A stretch of DNA of 64,000 nt from Ruminococcus flavefaciens (lineage in GTDB: Bacteria > Bacillota > Clostridia > Oscillospirales > Ruminococcaceae). A model generated the notes under the pieces. It did no database searches. It had not been told where the DNA came from and worked only from the letters and a program-made list of their open reading frames with translations. The stretch is from assembly GCF_900116855.1 (NCBI RefSeq), contig NZ_UETD01000013.1, forward strand, positions 62,001 through 126,000. The letters are read 5' to 3'. Position 1 is the first letter of the stretch; every line of letters begins with the position of its first letter. Positions 18,135-26,075 of this stretch are shown here, in pieces. The translations under genes were made by a program, and so were the position numbers.

Positions 18135-19503
18135 CAGCCTTCTTTTCATATACGGTTTTCTGCCCGTTTCGTTAATTCTGTACTATATAACACCGAAAAA
18201 ATTCCGTGAGATGATGCTTCTTTTTCTCAGTGCCGCCTTCTGCTGCATGATAAGTTTGTATTTCCTCATTTTCATTGCAGTGTTTGCTGCTGTAAATTAC
18301 ATCTTCATGCACCTTATAAGCAGGTCACGCAGGAATGAGAAGCTTTCAGCTGTTCCTCTTGCAGTGGGGATAATAATTGATCTTGTAGCTGTATTTGCGT
18401 TCAGGACCGAGTTTTTCACTTGGCTGCACAGAATGATAAGAGCTCCCGAAGGCTTTTATCCCGTGGGAATTTCTTTCTTTGCACTTGGAGCTGTCGGAAC
18501 TCTCATAGATGTGTACAAGGGCAGGATCAAAGCAGACAGGAACATGGTTCGTTTTGCATTGTACATAATGTTTTTCCCGAGACTGCTTATGGGACCGCTC
18601 CTCCGGTACAGAGTTTTCACCAATATTCTGAGCAACAGAAGCGAGAGCCTTTCGGAGATGGGCGTCGGAATGACCATATTTGTAAAGGGACTTGCAAAGA
18701 AAGTTATTGCCGCCGATAATCTGTATATGCTTTATACAGCAGCGAGAAGCGGTGATGTCAGCGAGATATCTGCGGTTACAGCATGGCTGGGAGCCGTGGC
18801 TTATATCCTGTGCCTGTACTTTGAACTCTCGGGCTTTGCGGATATGGGAACGGGTACAGCCTACCTGTTCGGACTCAAATTCCCCCAGAGCTTCAATTAT
18901 CCCTTATTCAGCATCAGACTGAAGTATTTTGCGGCGCGATGGCAGTCTCAGGTGACTCAGTGGCTGAGAAGATACATAACCAAGCCCATATATGGCGTTT
19001 GCAGTAAAAGATTGCTGCGCGAGATCGTGTTCATCATGGGCTGGGGACTTTTCGGGTTCTGGTATACAGTTGATCTCGGCGGTACAGTCTGGGGCATTCT
19101 GATCGGAACTGCTGTGATTATCGAGAGCAGGCTCCTCAAAAAGAAGATAATGAATTTTACGGGTATGATATATACCTTTTTCACAGTAGTAATTCTTGGA
19201 GTTTTCTTGTCGGGAGACAGTCTCGGCGGCTCTGTGAGATATCTTTTTGCCATGGTGGGCGGCAACGGGATATTGGCTGATGCAGATGGGTTTTACCTTG
19301 TAAAAACCTATATTGTACTGCTGCTTGTTACCATGTATGCTTCGACCGATCTGTTCAGGAACCTCATGACCCGTACGGGAAGAAACAAAGTCAAGGCAGC
19401 TGTTATGGCTGTTTCTCCTGTTCTGGTGCTTGCGGTGCTTATTCTTTGCACTGCCGTTATTTCGTACAGCGGAAGCTCGGATATGCTTCTGATGAAGCTG
19501 TAA
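18124..19503 (+). CDS. MBOAT family O-acyltransferase-like membrane protein lacking catalytic histidines
   Basis: Polytopic membrane protein of 459 residues related to AlgI/DltB-type acyltransferases, which pass an acyl group across the membrane to a polysaccharide-modifying partner. The fold is clear (YPVGISFFALGAVGTLIDVY, FPRLLMGPLLRY, SGFADMGTGTAYLFG). The two expected histidines are missing: RRWHISL reads RWQSQV (Gln274, codon 18943-18945) and the WHG catalytic motif reads WYT (Tyr314, codon 19063-19065). It probably cannot transfer acyl groups in the usual way. It is 12 bases from its DHHW partner. Confidence 0.85.
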   Translation: MVYSSLLFIYGFLPVSLILYYITPKKFREMMLLFLSAAFCCMISLYFLIFIAVFAAVNYIFMHLISRSRRNEKLSAVPLAVGIIIDLVAVFAFRTEFFTWLHRMIRAPEGFYPVGISFFALGAVGTLIDVYKGRIKADRNMVRFALYIMFFPRLLMGPLLRYRVFTNILSNRSESLSEMGVGMTIFVKGLAKKVIAADNLYMLYTAARSGDVSEISAVTAWLGAVAYILCLYFELSGFADMGTGTAYLFGLKFPQSFNYPLFSIRLKYFAARWQSQVTQWLRRYITKPIYGVCSKRLLREIVFIMGWGLFGFWYTVDLGGTVWGILIGTAVIIESRLLKKKIMNFTGMIYTFFTVVILGVFLSGDSLGGSVRYLFAMVGGNGILADADGFYLVKTYIVLLLVTMYASTDLFRNLMTRTGRNKVKAAVMAVSPVLVLAVLILCTAVISYSGSSDMLLMKL

Positions 19504-19515
19504 GGAGGTGGAGAT

Positions 19516-20646
19516 ATGATGAAGCTTACAAGCAGGATAACTGCTCTGCTGACTCTTGCGTTTATAGCAGTTTTCTCGGCAATGACCTTCTTTGGCGGAA
19601 AACGTGATATCTCTCCCGAGGAGAACAGAGTCCTTGCCAAGGCTCCCGAATTGAATGCCAAAGAGCTTTATGACGGCAGAACAGGTGAGAAGCTCGACAG
19701 ATATGTTACCGACCATTTTGCAGGACGAAACAGATGGCTTGTGGGAAGCTCTCTCATACAGACGGAACTCTCCGAGAGCATTGTCAACGGCGTATATGTC
19801 AGCGACGACAGACTCATAAGCACCGATGACAAAGGTATCACAGACGCTTCTGCTATGGCGGAGGTATTTGACAGCTTTGCAGAAAACTATGACGGAATGG
19901 TTTATTTTGCTGCGATCCCTACCTCAGCAGGCGTTTACGGAGACGTTCTTCCCGGGCATATTGTCAGGCAGACGGAAAGCCAGCAGATAAACGCGCTCTA
20001 TTACGCTATGGACAGCGATATACGAAAGATCGATGCATATAATATACTTAAAATGCTCAAGGATAACTATATTTATTACCGAAACGATACTAAATGGACG
20101 AGCTACGGGGCATACTGTGTATATAAAACTGTCATACAGAAGCTTGGCTTTCAGCCTAACTCATACGACAAATACAGTATCGAGCACGTTACTGATAATT
20201 TCCGCGGCAACCTCTATAACAGGACACTTTCACGCCGTCCCAAGGCGGATATAATGGATATCTATGAGTATCATAACGGCGCGGAGGTAACTTCGTGCAT
20301 CGTAGTTCGCAGGGACGGTATAAATGCCGAGGGGCAGATATTCGACAGGGAAAAGCTTGAAACAGGGGATAAGTATTCCATGTATCTCGGGGACGCTGTT
20401 CCGATCATGAGGATAACCACATCTGCCAACACGGATAAAAAGCTCCTCGTGATAAAGGACGATTTCGGCGATTGCTTCGTGCCGTTTCTTTTTCAGCATT
20501 ACAGTGAGATAACGGTAGTCGATCCTTCGGTGATGACCGGAAAGCTGTCGGACTATGTAAATGCTGACGATTATGGACAGACACTGTTTCTGTTCGGGAC
20601 AGATTCATTGAGTGACAGGGAAATGATGTCAAAAATCACACCATGA
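19516..20646 (+). CDS. DHHW/AlgX-like protein with degenerate active site
   Basis: Exported, membrane-anchored protein (helix about 7-26) of the DHHW family, which normally acts with an MBOAT protein to O-acylate an extracellular glycan. Family features include the N-terminal EENRVLAKAP and YVTDHFAGRNRW segments. The name-giving DHHW motif reads DTKW (191-194, Lys for the catalytic His), and the conserved DS near the C-terminus reads DD (Asp316 for the Ser). The reading frame and length (376) are intact, so this is not a pseudogene. AGGAGG precedes the start. Confidence 0.82.
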   Translation: MMKLTSRITALLTLAFIAVFSAMTFFGGKRDISPEENRVLAKAPELNAKELYDGRTGEKLDRYVTDHFAGRNRWLVGSSLIQTELSESIVNGVYVSDDRLISTDDKGITDASAMAEVFDSFAENYDGMVYFAAIPTSAGVYGDVLPGHIVRQTESQQINALYYAMDSDIRKIDAYNILKMLKDNYIYYRNDTKWTSYGAYCVYKTVIQKLGFQPNSYDKYSIEHVTDNFRGNLYNRTLSRRPKADIMDIYEYHNGAEVTSCIVVRRDGINAEGQIFDREKLETGDKYSMYLGDAVPIMRITTSANTDKKLLVIKDDFGDCFVPFLFQHYSEITVVDPSVMTGKLSDYVNADDYGQTLFLFGTDSLSDREMMSKITP

Positions 20647-20660
20647 AAGGAATGATATGA

Positions 20661-21443
20661 ATGAAAGCATTAGTTACGGGAGCAACATCCGGTATAGGAC
20701 AGAGTATTGCAAGAAAGCTTGCAAAAAGAGGCTGGGAGCTCATACTCACAGGCAGGAATGAGGAAGCTCTAAAGGAGATGCAGAAAACTCTCGGCAAGGG
20801 CACAGAGATAATCGCTGCCGATCTTGCAAAAAAGGAGGAGGTATTCAGAGTCTATAAGTTCTGTCAGGGCAAGGAAGTGGATATGCTTGTAAACAATGCA
20901 GGCTACGGTCTGTTCGGAAAATTCGACGAGACTGACCTTGAAGACGAGCTGAATATGATAAACGTTAATATCACCGCACTTCATATACTGACAAAGCTTT
21001 TTTTACGCGACTTCAAGAAGCAGGACCACGGTACTATACTGAATGTGGCTTCTGCGGCGGGCTTCATGTCAGGACCTCTCATGGCTGCATACTACGCCTC
21101 AAAGAACTATGTACTCCGCCTGTCACTGGCAATATATGAGGAGCTTCGCCGTGACAAGTCAAATGTTACCATTACGGTGCTTTGTCCCGGACCTGTTGCT
21201 ACAAACTTCAATAACCGCGCAGGAGTCAGCTTTTCCGTGAAGCCCATAACTGCGGATTATGCTGCTGAATATGCGCTTCATAAGGCAATGACAGGAAAGT
21301 TCTTTGCCGTTCCGGGGCTGACCGTAAGACTCGGCACATGGGGAGCACGTTTCGTTCCGCACAAGCTTCTTTCTGCTATCGTATACAATATCCAGCAGGC
21401 AAAGAAAACTGCCGACGGAAAGGAAAAGGCACTGAATAAATGA
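20661..21443 (+). CDS. Short-chain dehydrogenase/reductase
   Basis: A classical SDR of 260 residues with the cofactor motif TGATSGIG at 7-14, the structural NNAG, and the catalytic YxxxK in AAYYASKNY with an upstream Ser (NVASAAG). The body resembles DltE/YqjQ-type SDRs (CPGPVATNF follows the active site). It should bind NADP(H); the substrate is unknown. It follows the MBOAT/DHHW pair by 14 bases and overlaps the next gene by four. Confidence 0.88.
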   Translation: MKALVTGATSGIGQSIARKLAKRGWELILTGRNEEALKEMQKTLGKGTEIIAADLAKKEEVFRVYKFCQGKEVDMLVNNAGYGLFGKFDETDLEDELNMINVNITALHILTKLFLRDFKKQDHGTILNVASAAGFMSGPLMAAYYASKNYVLRLSLAIYEELRRDKSNVTITVLCPGPVATNFNNRAGVSFSVKPITADYAAEYALHKAMTGKFFAVPGLTVRLGTWGARFVPHKLLSAIVYNIQQAKKTADGKEKALNK

Positions 21444-21979
21444 GAGACATAAGCTACAGAGTAGCGCTGGGTGGTATCGTTTCCGCACTTTGTCTGGTGA
21501 CGATGTTCCTTGCGGGAGTAATCCCTGCGCTTTATCTGCTGCTTCCGGGGATAGCAGGCATACTGCTGATGATAATTGCCGTTGAGGTAAATATACCTTG
21601 GGCATTTCTGACGTATCTGTCGGTAAGCCTGCTTTCCCTGTTCATAACCTTCGATAAGGAAGCTGCACTGATATTTATAATGTTCTTCGGACATTATCCC
21701 ATACTCAGATTCTATATCCGGAAGATACCACTGAAGCTTCTGAGACTGATCGTTAAGCTGATACTGTTCAATGCTTGTATCATCGGATATTTCTATGTTA
21801 CGGTATATATTTTCGGACTTGATGAGATGCTGGACGAATTCAGCGATTTCGGAAGATACGGTGCATACATAATGCTTGGTATCTGCAACATGATCTTCCT
21901 TGTGTATGATCTTGATCTGGACTTTATGTACAGAATATACCAGAAAAGGATAATGCCAAAATTCAAACAAAAAAGATAG
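21440..21979 (+). CDS. Membrane protein of unknown function, five to six predicted helices
   Basis: I do not recognise this 179-residue protein. It is very hydrophobic, with helices at about 8-28, 30-48, 52-72, 73-85, 97-122 and 135-160, and a basic C-terminus. The overall layout is reminiscent of small substrate-binding membrane components, but no family motif was found. ATGA overlap with the SDR indicates coupled translation. It is the last gene before the operon terminator. Confidence 0.75.
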   Translation: MRDISYRVALGGIVSALCLVTMFLAGVIPALYLLLPGIAGILLMIIAVEVNIPWAFLTYLSVSLLSLFITFDKEAALIFIMFFGHYPILRFYIRKIPLKLLRLIVKLILFNACIIGYFYVTVYIFGLDEMLDEFSDFGRYGAYIMLGICNMIFLVYDLDLDFMYRIYQKRIMPKFKQKR

Positions 21980-22019
21980 ACCGCTCCGATTTTCAGTACA
22001 ATTCGGGACGGTCTTTTTA
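21978..22019 (+). terminator. Terminator of the alaS operon
   Basis: AGACCG-CCGA (21978-21989) pairs with TCGG-CGGTCT (22003-22014) with a two-base internal loop, followed by TTTTAT. Confidence 0.8.
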
Positions 22020-22025
22020 TATGAC

Positions 22026-22054
22026 TTGATTTCTTAATAATTATGTGCTATAAT
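22026..22054 (+). promoter_or_regulatory. Sigma-A promoter of mtnN
   Basis: TTGATT (22026-22031), 17-bp spacer, TATAAT (22049-22054), 32 bases before the start codon. Confidence 0.85.
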
Positions 22055-22086
22055 AAAAACGTAATTTTTTATTTGGAGTGATAACA

Positions 22087-22764
22087 ATGAAGACTATAGC
22101 TATAATCGGAGCAATGCCATCAGAACTTGCTGACATAAGAGAGATACTCGGTAAAGCCGAGATAAAGCGTATCTCAGGCTTCGATTTTTACATCAATGAA
22201 AGAAACGGCAAAACTGTGGTCAATGCCTGCTGCGGAATAGCAAAGGTAAATGCAGCGCTTTGTACACAGGTAATGATAGATAATTTCCACCCTGACTGTG
22301 TGATCAATACGGGTATTGCAGGCGGAATGAACAGTGCAGTAAAGGTCTGCGATATCGTGATCTCAACAGAGGTGCTGCCTCATGATCTGGATCTCCATTT
22401 CCTCAAGGATTACCCTCCCTATTGTGCAATATTCAAGGCTGACGACGTGCTTATGGATACTGCTGAAAAGGTGTGCGGAGAATTCGGAGTAAAATCCTTC
22501 AGAGGCAGGATCGTTTCGGGAGAAGCATTCATTTCAAGCAATGATGTGAAGAATTCTATTCAGGAAAGATTCGATCCCTATGCCGTTGATATGGAGAGTG
22601 CTGCGGTGGGACACTGCTGCTATCTCAATGAGCTTCCCTATGTAAGCGTCCGCTGCATATCAGACAATGCAGATGACGAGGGAGCAATGTCATTTGACGA
22701 ATTTGAAAAGATTGCAGCAAAGCGCGTTGCGGAGATCGTTCTCCGAATGGCAGAGCTGCTCTGA
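22087..22764 (+). CDS. mtnN: 5'-methylthioadenosine/S-adenosylhomocysteine nucleosidase
   Basis: Cleaves adenine from methylthioadenosine and S-adenosylhomocysteine, recycling SAM by-products. The 225 residues open with TIAIIGAMPSELADI, typical of MtnN, and show the GIAGGMNSAVKVCDIVIST loop and the ribose-binding DMESAAVGHCCY. GGAG at 22075-22078 supports ATG 22087 over an in-frame GTG nine bases earlier. It shares a transcript with the dockerin gene, 15 bases downstream. Confidence 0.95.
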   Translation: MKTIAIIGAMPSELADIREILGKAEIKRISGFDFYINERNGKTVVNACCGIAKVNAALCTQVMIDNFHPDCVINTGIAGGMNSAVKVCDIVISTEVLPHDLDLHFLKDYPPYCAIFKADDVLMDTAEKVCGEFGVKSFRGRIVSGEAFISSNDVKNSIQERFDPYAVDMESAAVGHCCYLNELPYVSVRCISDNADDEGAMSFDEFEKIAAKRVAEIVLRMAELL

Positions 22765-22779
22765 AAGGAGTAACCTAAA

Positions 22780-23691
22780 ATGAAAAAAATCATCTCACTC
22801 ATTTCATCTATCGTGCTTGCAGCAGGTATGACTACTGCTCTGGCAGCAAATGCAGAAGAGGAAAAAAAGATAGAGATAGACTACAAGCCGTCTTTCTACT
22901 TTAAGGCTGAAGAGGGCACAGGCGTTGAGGTACTCAAGTATGGTACCGTATTCGTAAACAAGACTGTTGCAGGAGAAGGTGCAAAGGTATCAGCATCTGT
23001 ATACTTTAAAGACGATGATAAGTGTGCAGGTCAGGTATTTGCAAAGTGGAACTGTGATAATCCTGATCTTCAGCTTACCGATCTGACAGGACCGTTTGCA
23101 AAGGCAGGCAATTGTCCTTTCAAGATCACAGGAATCAATTCGGATGCGGATCTTGTAAACACTATGGATACTTTCCCTGATTTAAATATGCTGATCATCA
23201 ACTATATGGATACAAATGTAATGAGACCCATGCAGCTTGCAGGTTCTGCTTCCGATGATTATCCGCTGGCTTACTTCAGCGCAAAATTCAAGGATGGTGC
23301 AGCAGGCGGAAGCTATGATATCAAAATGTATGATGACGGCAAAACATTTCGTACCAATGTTGCACCGAGATTTGTTGATGATCTTTCAATAAGTGTTGAT
23401 ATTTTCCCTGCTGAGGACAGCGAGAGCCTTCGTGTCAATGCTTCTGACAGAAAGCTTGGCGATATAAACAACGACGGAAAGATCGACGCAGTTGATGCTT
23501 CGGGAATCCTTGCAGCTTATGCTAAGATATCGTCAAATAAGGATTCCGAGATGACAGCTGACCAGATGGCTGCCGCTGACGTTGACGGCAACAGAAAGGT
23601 CGACGCAGTTGACGCCAGCAACGTTCTCGGATATTATGCTTACATTTCGGGAAGCGGTTCAGGCACACTCAACGAATTCGTGAAGAAGTGA
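22780..23691 (+). CDS. Secreted dockerin protein with a cohesin-like/beta-sandwich module
   Basis: Signal peptide at 1-25 (cleavage after ALAANA), then a beta-rich module at about 40-215, and a type I dockerin at 226-290 whose two halves both carry a calcium loop and the recognition string AVDAS. The dockerin should attach it to a cohesin scaffold at the cell surface. The middle module ends with LAYFSAKFKDGAAGGSYDI, which resembles the last strands of cohesin domains, but no enzyme motif is seen. AAGGAG precedes the start. It is odd for such a gene to follow mtnN directly. Confidence 0.85.
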   Translation: MKKIISLISSIVLAAGMTTALAANAEEEKKIEIDYKPSFYFKAEEGTGVEVLKYGTVFVNKTVAGEGAKVSASVYFKDDDKCAGQVFAKWNCDNPDLQLTDLTGPFAKAGNCPFKITGINSDADLVNTMDTFPDLNMLIINYMDTNVMRPMQLAGSASDDYPLAYFSAKFKDGAAGGSYDIKMYDDGKTFRTNVAPRFVDDLSISVDIFPAEDSESLRVNASDRKLGDINNDGKIDAVDASGILAAYAKISSNKDSEMTADQMAAADVDGNRKVDAVDASNVLGYYAYISGSGSGTLNEFVKK

Positions 23692-23735
23692 TAATAAAAA
23701 AGCAGCTGTTTACGGACAGCGACAATATCTGAATA

Positions 23736-23785
23736 AAAGCCATAGTATTTCTGATTTTAGGTCAGTGGTACTATGGCTTTTTTTA
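23736..23785 (+). terminator. Terminator after the dockerin gene
   Basis: A perfect 12-bp stem (AAAGCCATAGTA, 23736-23747, with 23769-23780) and a loop of 21 bases is followed by TTTTT. Confidence 0.9.
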
Positions 23786-23825
23786 ATTGCGGCAGTGTTT
23801 TATAATGACACATTTAAATCGGAAT

Positions 23826-24043
23826 TTAGCGCGTATGCGCTAAGTTGATAGTTGAAAGTTGAGAGTTGAGAGTTAATGTGTTCGCTTCGCTCACAATATT
23901 TAAATACTGTCGCCGCAGGCGACTCCACAACTTTCAACTCTAAACTCTCAACTCTAAACTCAAATCAAAATTTAGCTTTGCTAAATTTTGATTTACCTGA
24001 ATAAACACACTGCCCCTGAGCATCTTTGTAACGCTCAGGGGCA
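23826..24043. repeat. Composite repeat: inverted heptamer arrays enclosing and flanked by hairpins
   Basis: Five units of a GTTGANA heptamer (23844-23878) face about five complementary TNTMAAC heptamers (23932-23966). Hairpins surround and separate them: TTAGCGC/GCGCTAA (23826-23843), GTCGCC/GGCGAC (23909-23923), a perfect 15-bp stem at 23962-23976/23980-23994, and TGCCCCTGAGC/GCTCAGGGGCA (24011-24043). There is no open frame. This looks like a small non-autonomous intergenic repeat rather than a gene. Confidence 0.75.
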
Positions 24044-24084
24044 ATATCTATATGTTCAACTGTCTTCATAGAAGATTCTTATAA

Positions 24085-24113
24085 AAATACGGGAACGCCA
24101 AGCGTTCCCGTTT
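24085..24113 (-). terminator. Terminator of the sodium/solute symporter
   Basis: Perfect 10-bp stem (24089-24098 with 24102-24111) with a three-base loop; read on the minus strand it is followed by TATTTTTAT. Confidence 0.88.
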
Positions 24114-24117
24114 ACTT

Positions 24118-25707
24118 TTATTTTGCAGCAAGGCTGCTGAATGCGTTGTCTATGATCTTCTTCTCGGGAGCCTTTGTGAAGCTGCTCACGATAGGCACAA
24201 TAATGAGAGATACGATCATTGCGAAAGCACCTGCATTGATAGGTGAGAGAAGATTGAGCGGACAGTTGAGATCGATAACTGCCTGTCTGATGCCGCTGAA
24301 AGCTTCGATATTGAGGCTGAAAAGGAGCATATGAGCGACGCTGATTCCAACACCTGTGATAAAGCTTGTCCAGCAGGCAGCCTTTGAAGCCTTCTTCATA
24401 AAGAGACCATAGAGGAAAGGCCCGAGGAAAGCGCCCGAGAGAGCTCCCCATGAGTATGACATAAGTGTAGAAATGGAAGCGTTCTTGTTGCAGGCGATGA
24501 TAACCGAGATAACGAGGAATACTGCGATGAAAACACGCATGAATGTTACCTGCTTCTTATCGTCGAAGTTCTTAACACGGGGCTTGATAAGGTCATTTGT
24601 AAGAGTTGAGCTTGATGTAAGAACAAGTGAAGAGAGTGTGGAGAGTGAAGCAGAGAGAACAAGTACAACTACAAGACCTATAAGCAGATTTGGCAGAGCC
24701 TGATGGATGAGTGCAGGAACCATAGTGTCATATACGGGCTTGCCGTTGACAGTGTCTATGAATGTCCTGCCGGAACCGTCAGCGCTGTCAAGTGTGCAGT
24801 AAAGTCTTACGAAGCCGCCCATGAAGTATGAGCCGCCTGCTACTACGATAGCGAAGAATGTGGAGATAACGGCGCCCTTTTTGATAGCCTGTTCGTCCTT
24901 AATAGCGTAGAACTTCTGGACCATCTGAGGGAGTCCCCATGTACCGAGAGAGGTAAGGAGAACAACTCCGAGGAGGTTGATCGGATCGGGACCGAAGAGT
25001 GAACCGAGAGTACCTGTTTCGGTCTTGCTGTCGGAAATACTGTTGAGAGCATCAAGTGCAGCCGAGAGACCGTCCTTTTTCTGGACTGTAAGTGCAACGA
25101 CAGTGCCGATACCGATGAGCATGATGATACCCTGGAAGAAGTCATTGAGAGCGGTAGCCTTGTATCCGCCCAGTGTAACATAGATAGCTGAGAGAACAGC
25201 CATAGCGATTATGATGTATGTACCGCCGTTTTCACCAAGGTCGAATACCATGCCGAAAAGTCTTGAAAGACCGTTGTATACTGAAGCGGTATAGGGGATA
25301 AGGAAGATGAAAACGATGAGAGCAGAGGCTGTTTTGAGCTTAGTTGAGTCAAATCTGTGCTCAAAGTATTCGGGCATTGTCTTTGCGCCGAGGTGGTTTG
25401 TCATAAGACGGGTACGCTTGCCTATGAGGAAGAATGGGATAAGGCTTCCGATGATGGCGTTGCCTATACCTACCCATGTAGCTGATGCACCGTACATCCA
25501 GCCGAACTGACCTGCATATCCGATGAAAACAACTGCCGAGAAGTAAGTTGTGCCGTAGGAGAAAGCGGTGAGCCATGAACCTACGCTTCTGCCGCCCAGC
25601 ATAAAGTCCTCAGTGGACTTTGTCTTGCGTGACATATATAGTCCTATTCCGACCATTATGGCGACGTAAATTCCGAGAATGACGAATGTTGCGGCTTGTG
25701 AGCCCAT
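24118..25707 (-). CDS. Sodium:solute symporter (SSS family, PutP/PanF-like)
   Basis: Polytopic transporter of 529 residues that uses the sodium gradient to import a small solute. Thirteen hydrophobic segments are expected. Family signatures include the N-terminal DFMLGGRSVGSWLTAFSYG and, near residue 175, VTLGGYKATALNDFFQG. The substrate (proline, pantothenate, sugar or other) cannot be decided. The ATG at 25707 is preferred over a TTG nine bases upstream, because AAAGG is too close to the TTG. Confidence 0.92.
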   Translation of the reverse strand: MGSQAATFVILGIYVAIMVGIGLYMSRKTKSTEDFMLGGRSVGSWLTAFSYGTTYFSAVVFIGYAGQFGWMYGASATWVGIGNAIIGSLIPFFLIGKRTRLMTNHLGAKTMPEYFEHRFDSTKLKTASALIVFIFLIPYTASVYNGLSRLFGMVFDLGENGGTYIIIAMAVLSAIYVTLGGYKATALNDFFQGIIMLIGIGTVVALTVQKKDGLSAALDALNSISDSKTETGTLGSLFGPDPINLLGVVLLTSLGTWGLPQMVQKFYAIKDEQAIKKGAVISTFFAIVVAGGSYFMGGFVRLYCTLDSADGSGRTFIDTVNGKPVYDTMVPALIHQALPNLLIGLVVVLVLSASLSTLSSLVLTSSSTLTNDLIKPRVKNFDDKKQVTFMRVFIAVFLVISVIIACNKNASISTLMSYSWGALSGAFLGPFLYGLFMKKASKAACWTSFITGVGISVAHMLLFSLNIEAFSGIRQAVIDLNCPLNLLSPINAGAFAMIVSLIIVPIVSSFTKAPEKKIIDNAFSSLAAK

Positions 25708-25793
25708 TGATATCAAGACCTTTCTTTTTGATTTACAGTTTTGAATTATAAACTTGTAAAGCTTTAAATGAATAAAGTTGTTAACCGAGACTA

Positions 25794-25822
25794 ATTATAC
25801 TATATAATTATAATAATGTCAA
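25794..25822 (-). promoter_or_regulatory. Promoter of the symporter gene
   Basis: On the minus strand: TTGACA (25817-25822), 17-bp spacer, TATAAT (25794-25799). It leaves a leader of about 80 bases. Confidence 0.9.
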
Positions 25823-25996
25823 TAGGATTTCAGAAAAAATGCCGCATTATCAATATAAAAACGTTAAGCACATATAACAAAAAAGTATAGATAAGTTCTG
25901 CTCATTAATAAGGCAATAATTGACAAGGAACAGATGAAAAAAGCAATTTTTGGTAAGAAAGCGATTAAAATACAACATTTTTGCACAATAATTTAC

Positions 25997-26025
25997 TTGA
26001 ATTAATTCAAATATGGTGATATTAT
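25997..26025 (+). promoter_or_regulatory. Promoter of the GH11-dockerin gene
   Basis: TTGAAT (25997-26002), 17-bp spacer, TATTAT (26020-26025). The -35 lies in a small palindrome TTGAATTAATTCAA that could be an operator. Confidence 0.7.
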
Positions 26026-26075
26026 TTGGTTATAAAGCCTAAAAGGCTTTAAATTGCATGATAGGAGGAATAATA

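Larger units (their letters stand above)
23692..24117. other. Gene-free stretch holding a terminator, a palindrome cluster and a convergent terminator
   Basis: No credible gene is present. The stretch contains the terminator at 23736, the palindrome cluster described separately at 23826-24043, and the terminator of the minus-strand symporter at 24089. Confidence 0.8.
25708..26075. other. AT-rich divergent intergenic region
   Basis: This stretch contains the minus-strand symporter promoter, the plus-strand promoter of the GH11-dockerin gene, and a leader hairpin AAAGCC/GGCTTT near 26035-26051. Nothing else was recognised between about 25825 and 25990. Confidence 0.7.

Noticed and set aside
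18124-20646. Calling the MBOAT/DHHW genes pseudogenes
   Set aside because: Both have full length, ribosome sites, tight operon spacing and no stops or frameshifts, so loss of catalytic residues alone does not justify it.
23844-23966. Tandem heptamers considered as a CRISPR array
   Set aside because: The unit is only seven bases with no spacers, and orientation flips between the two halves. No cas gene is near.
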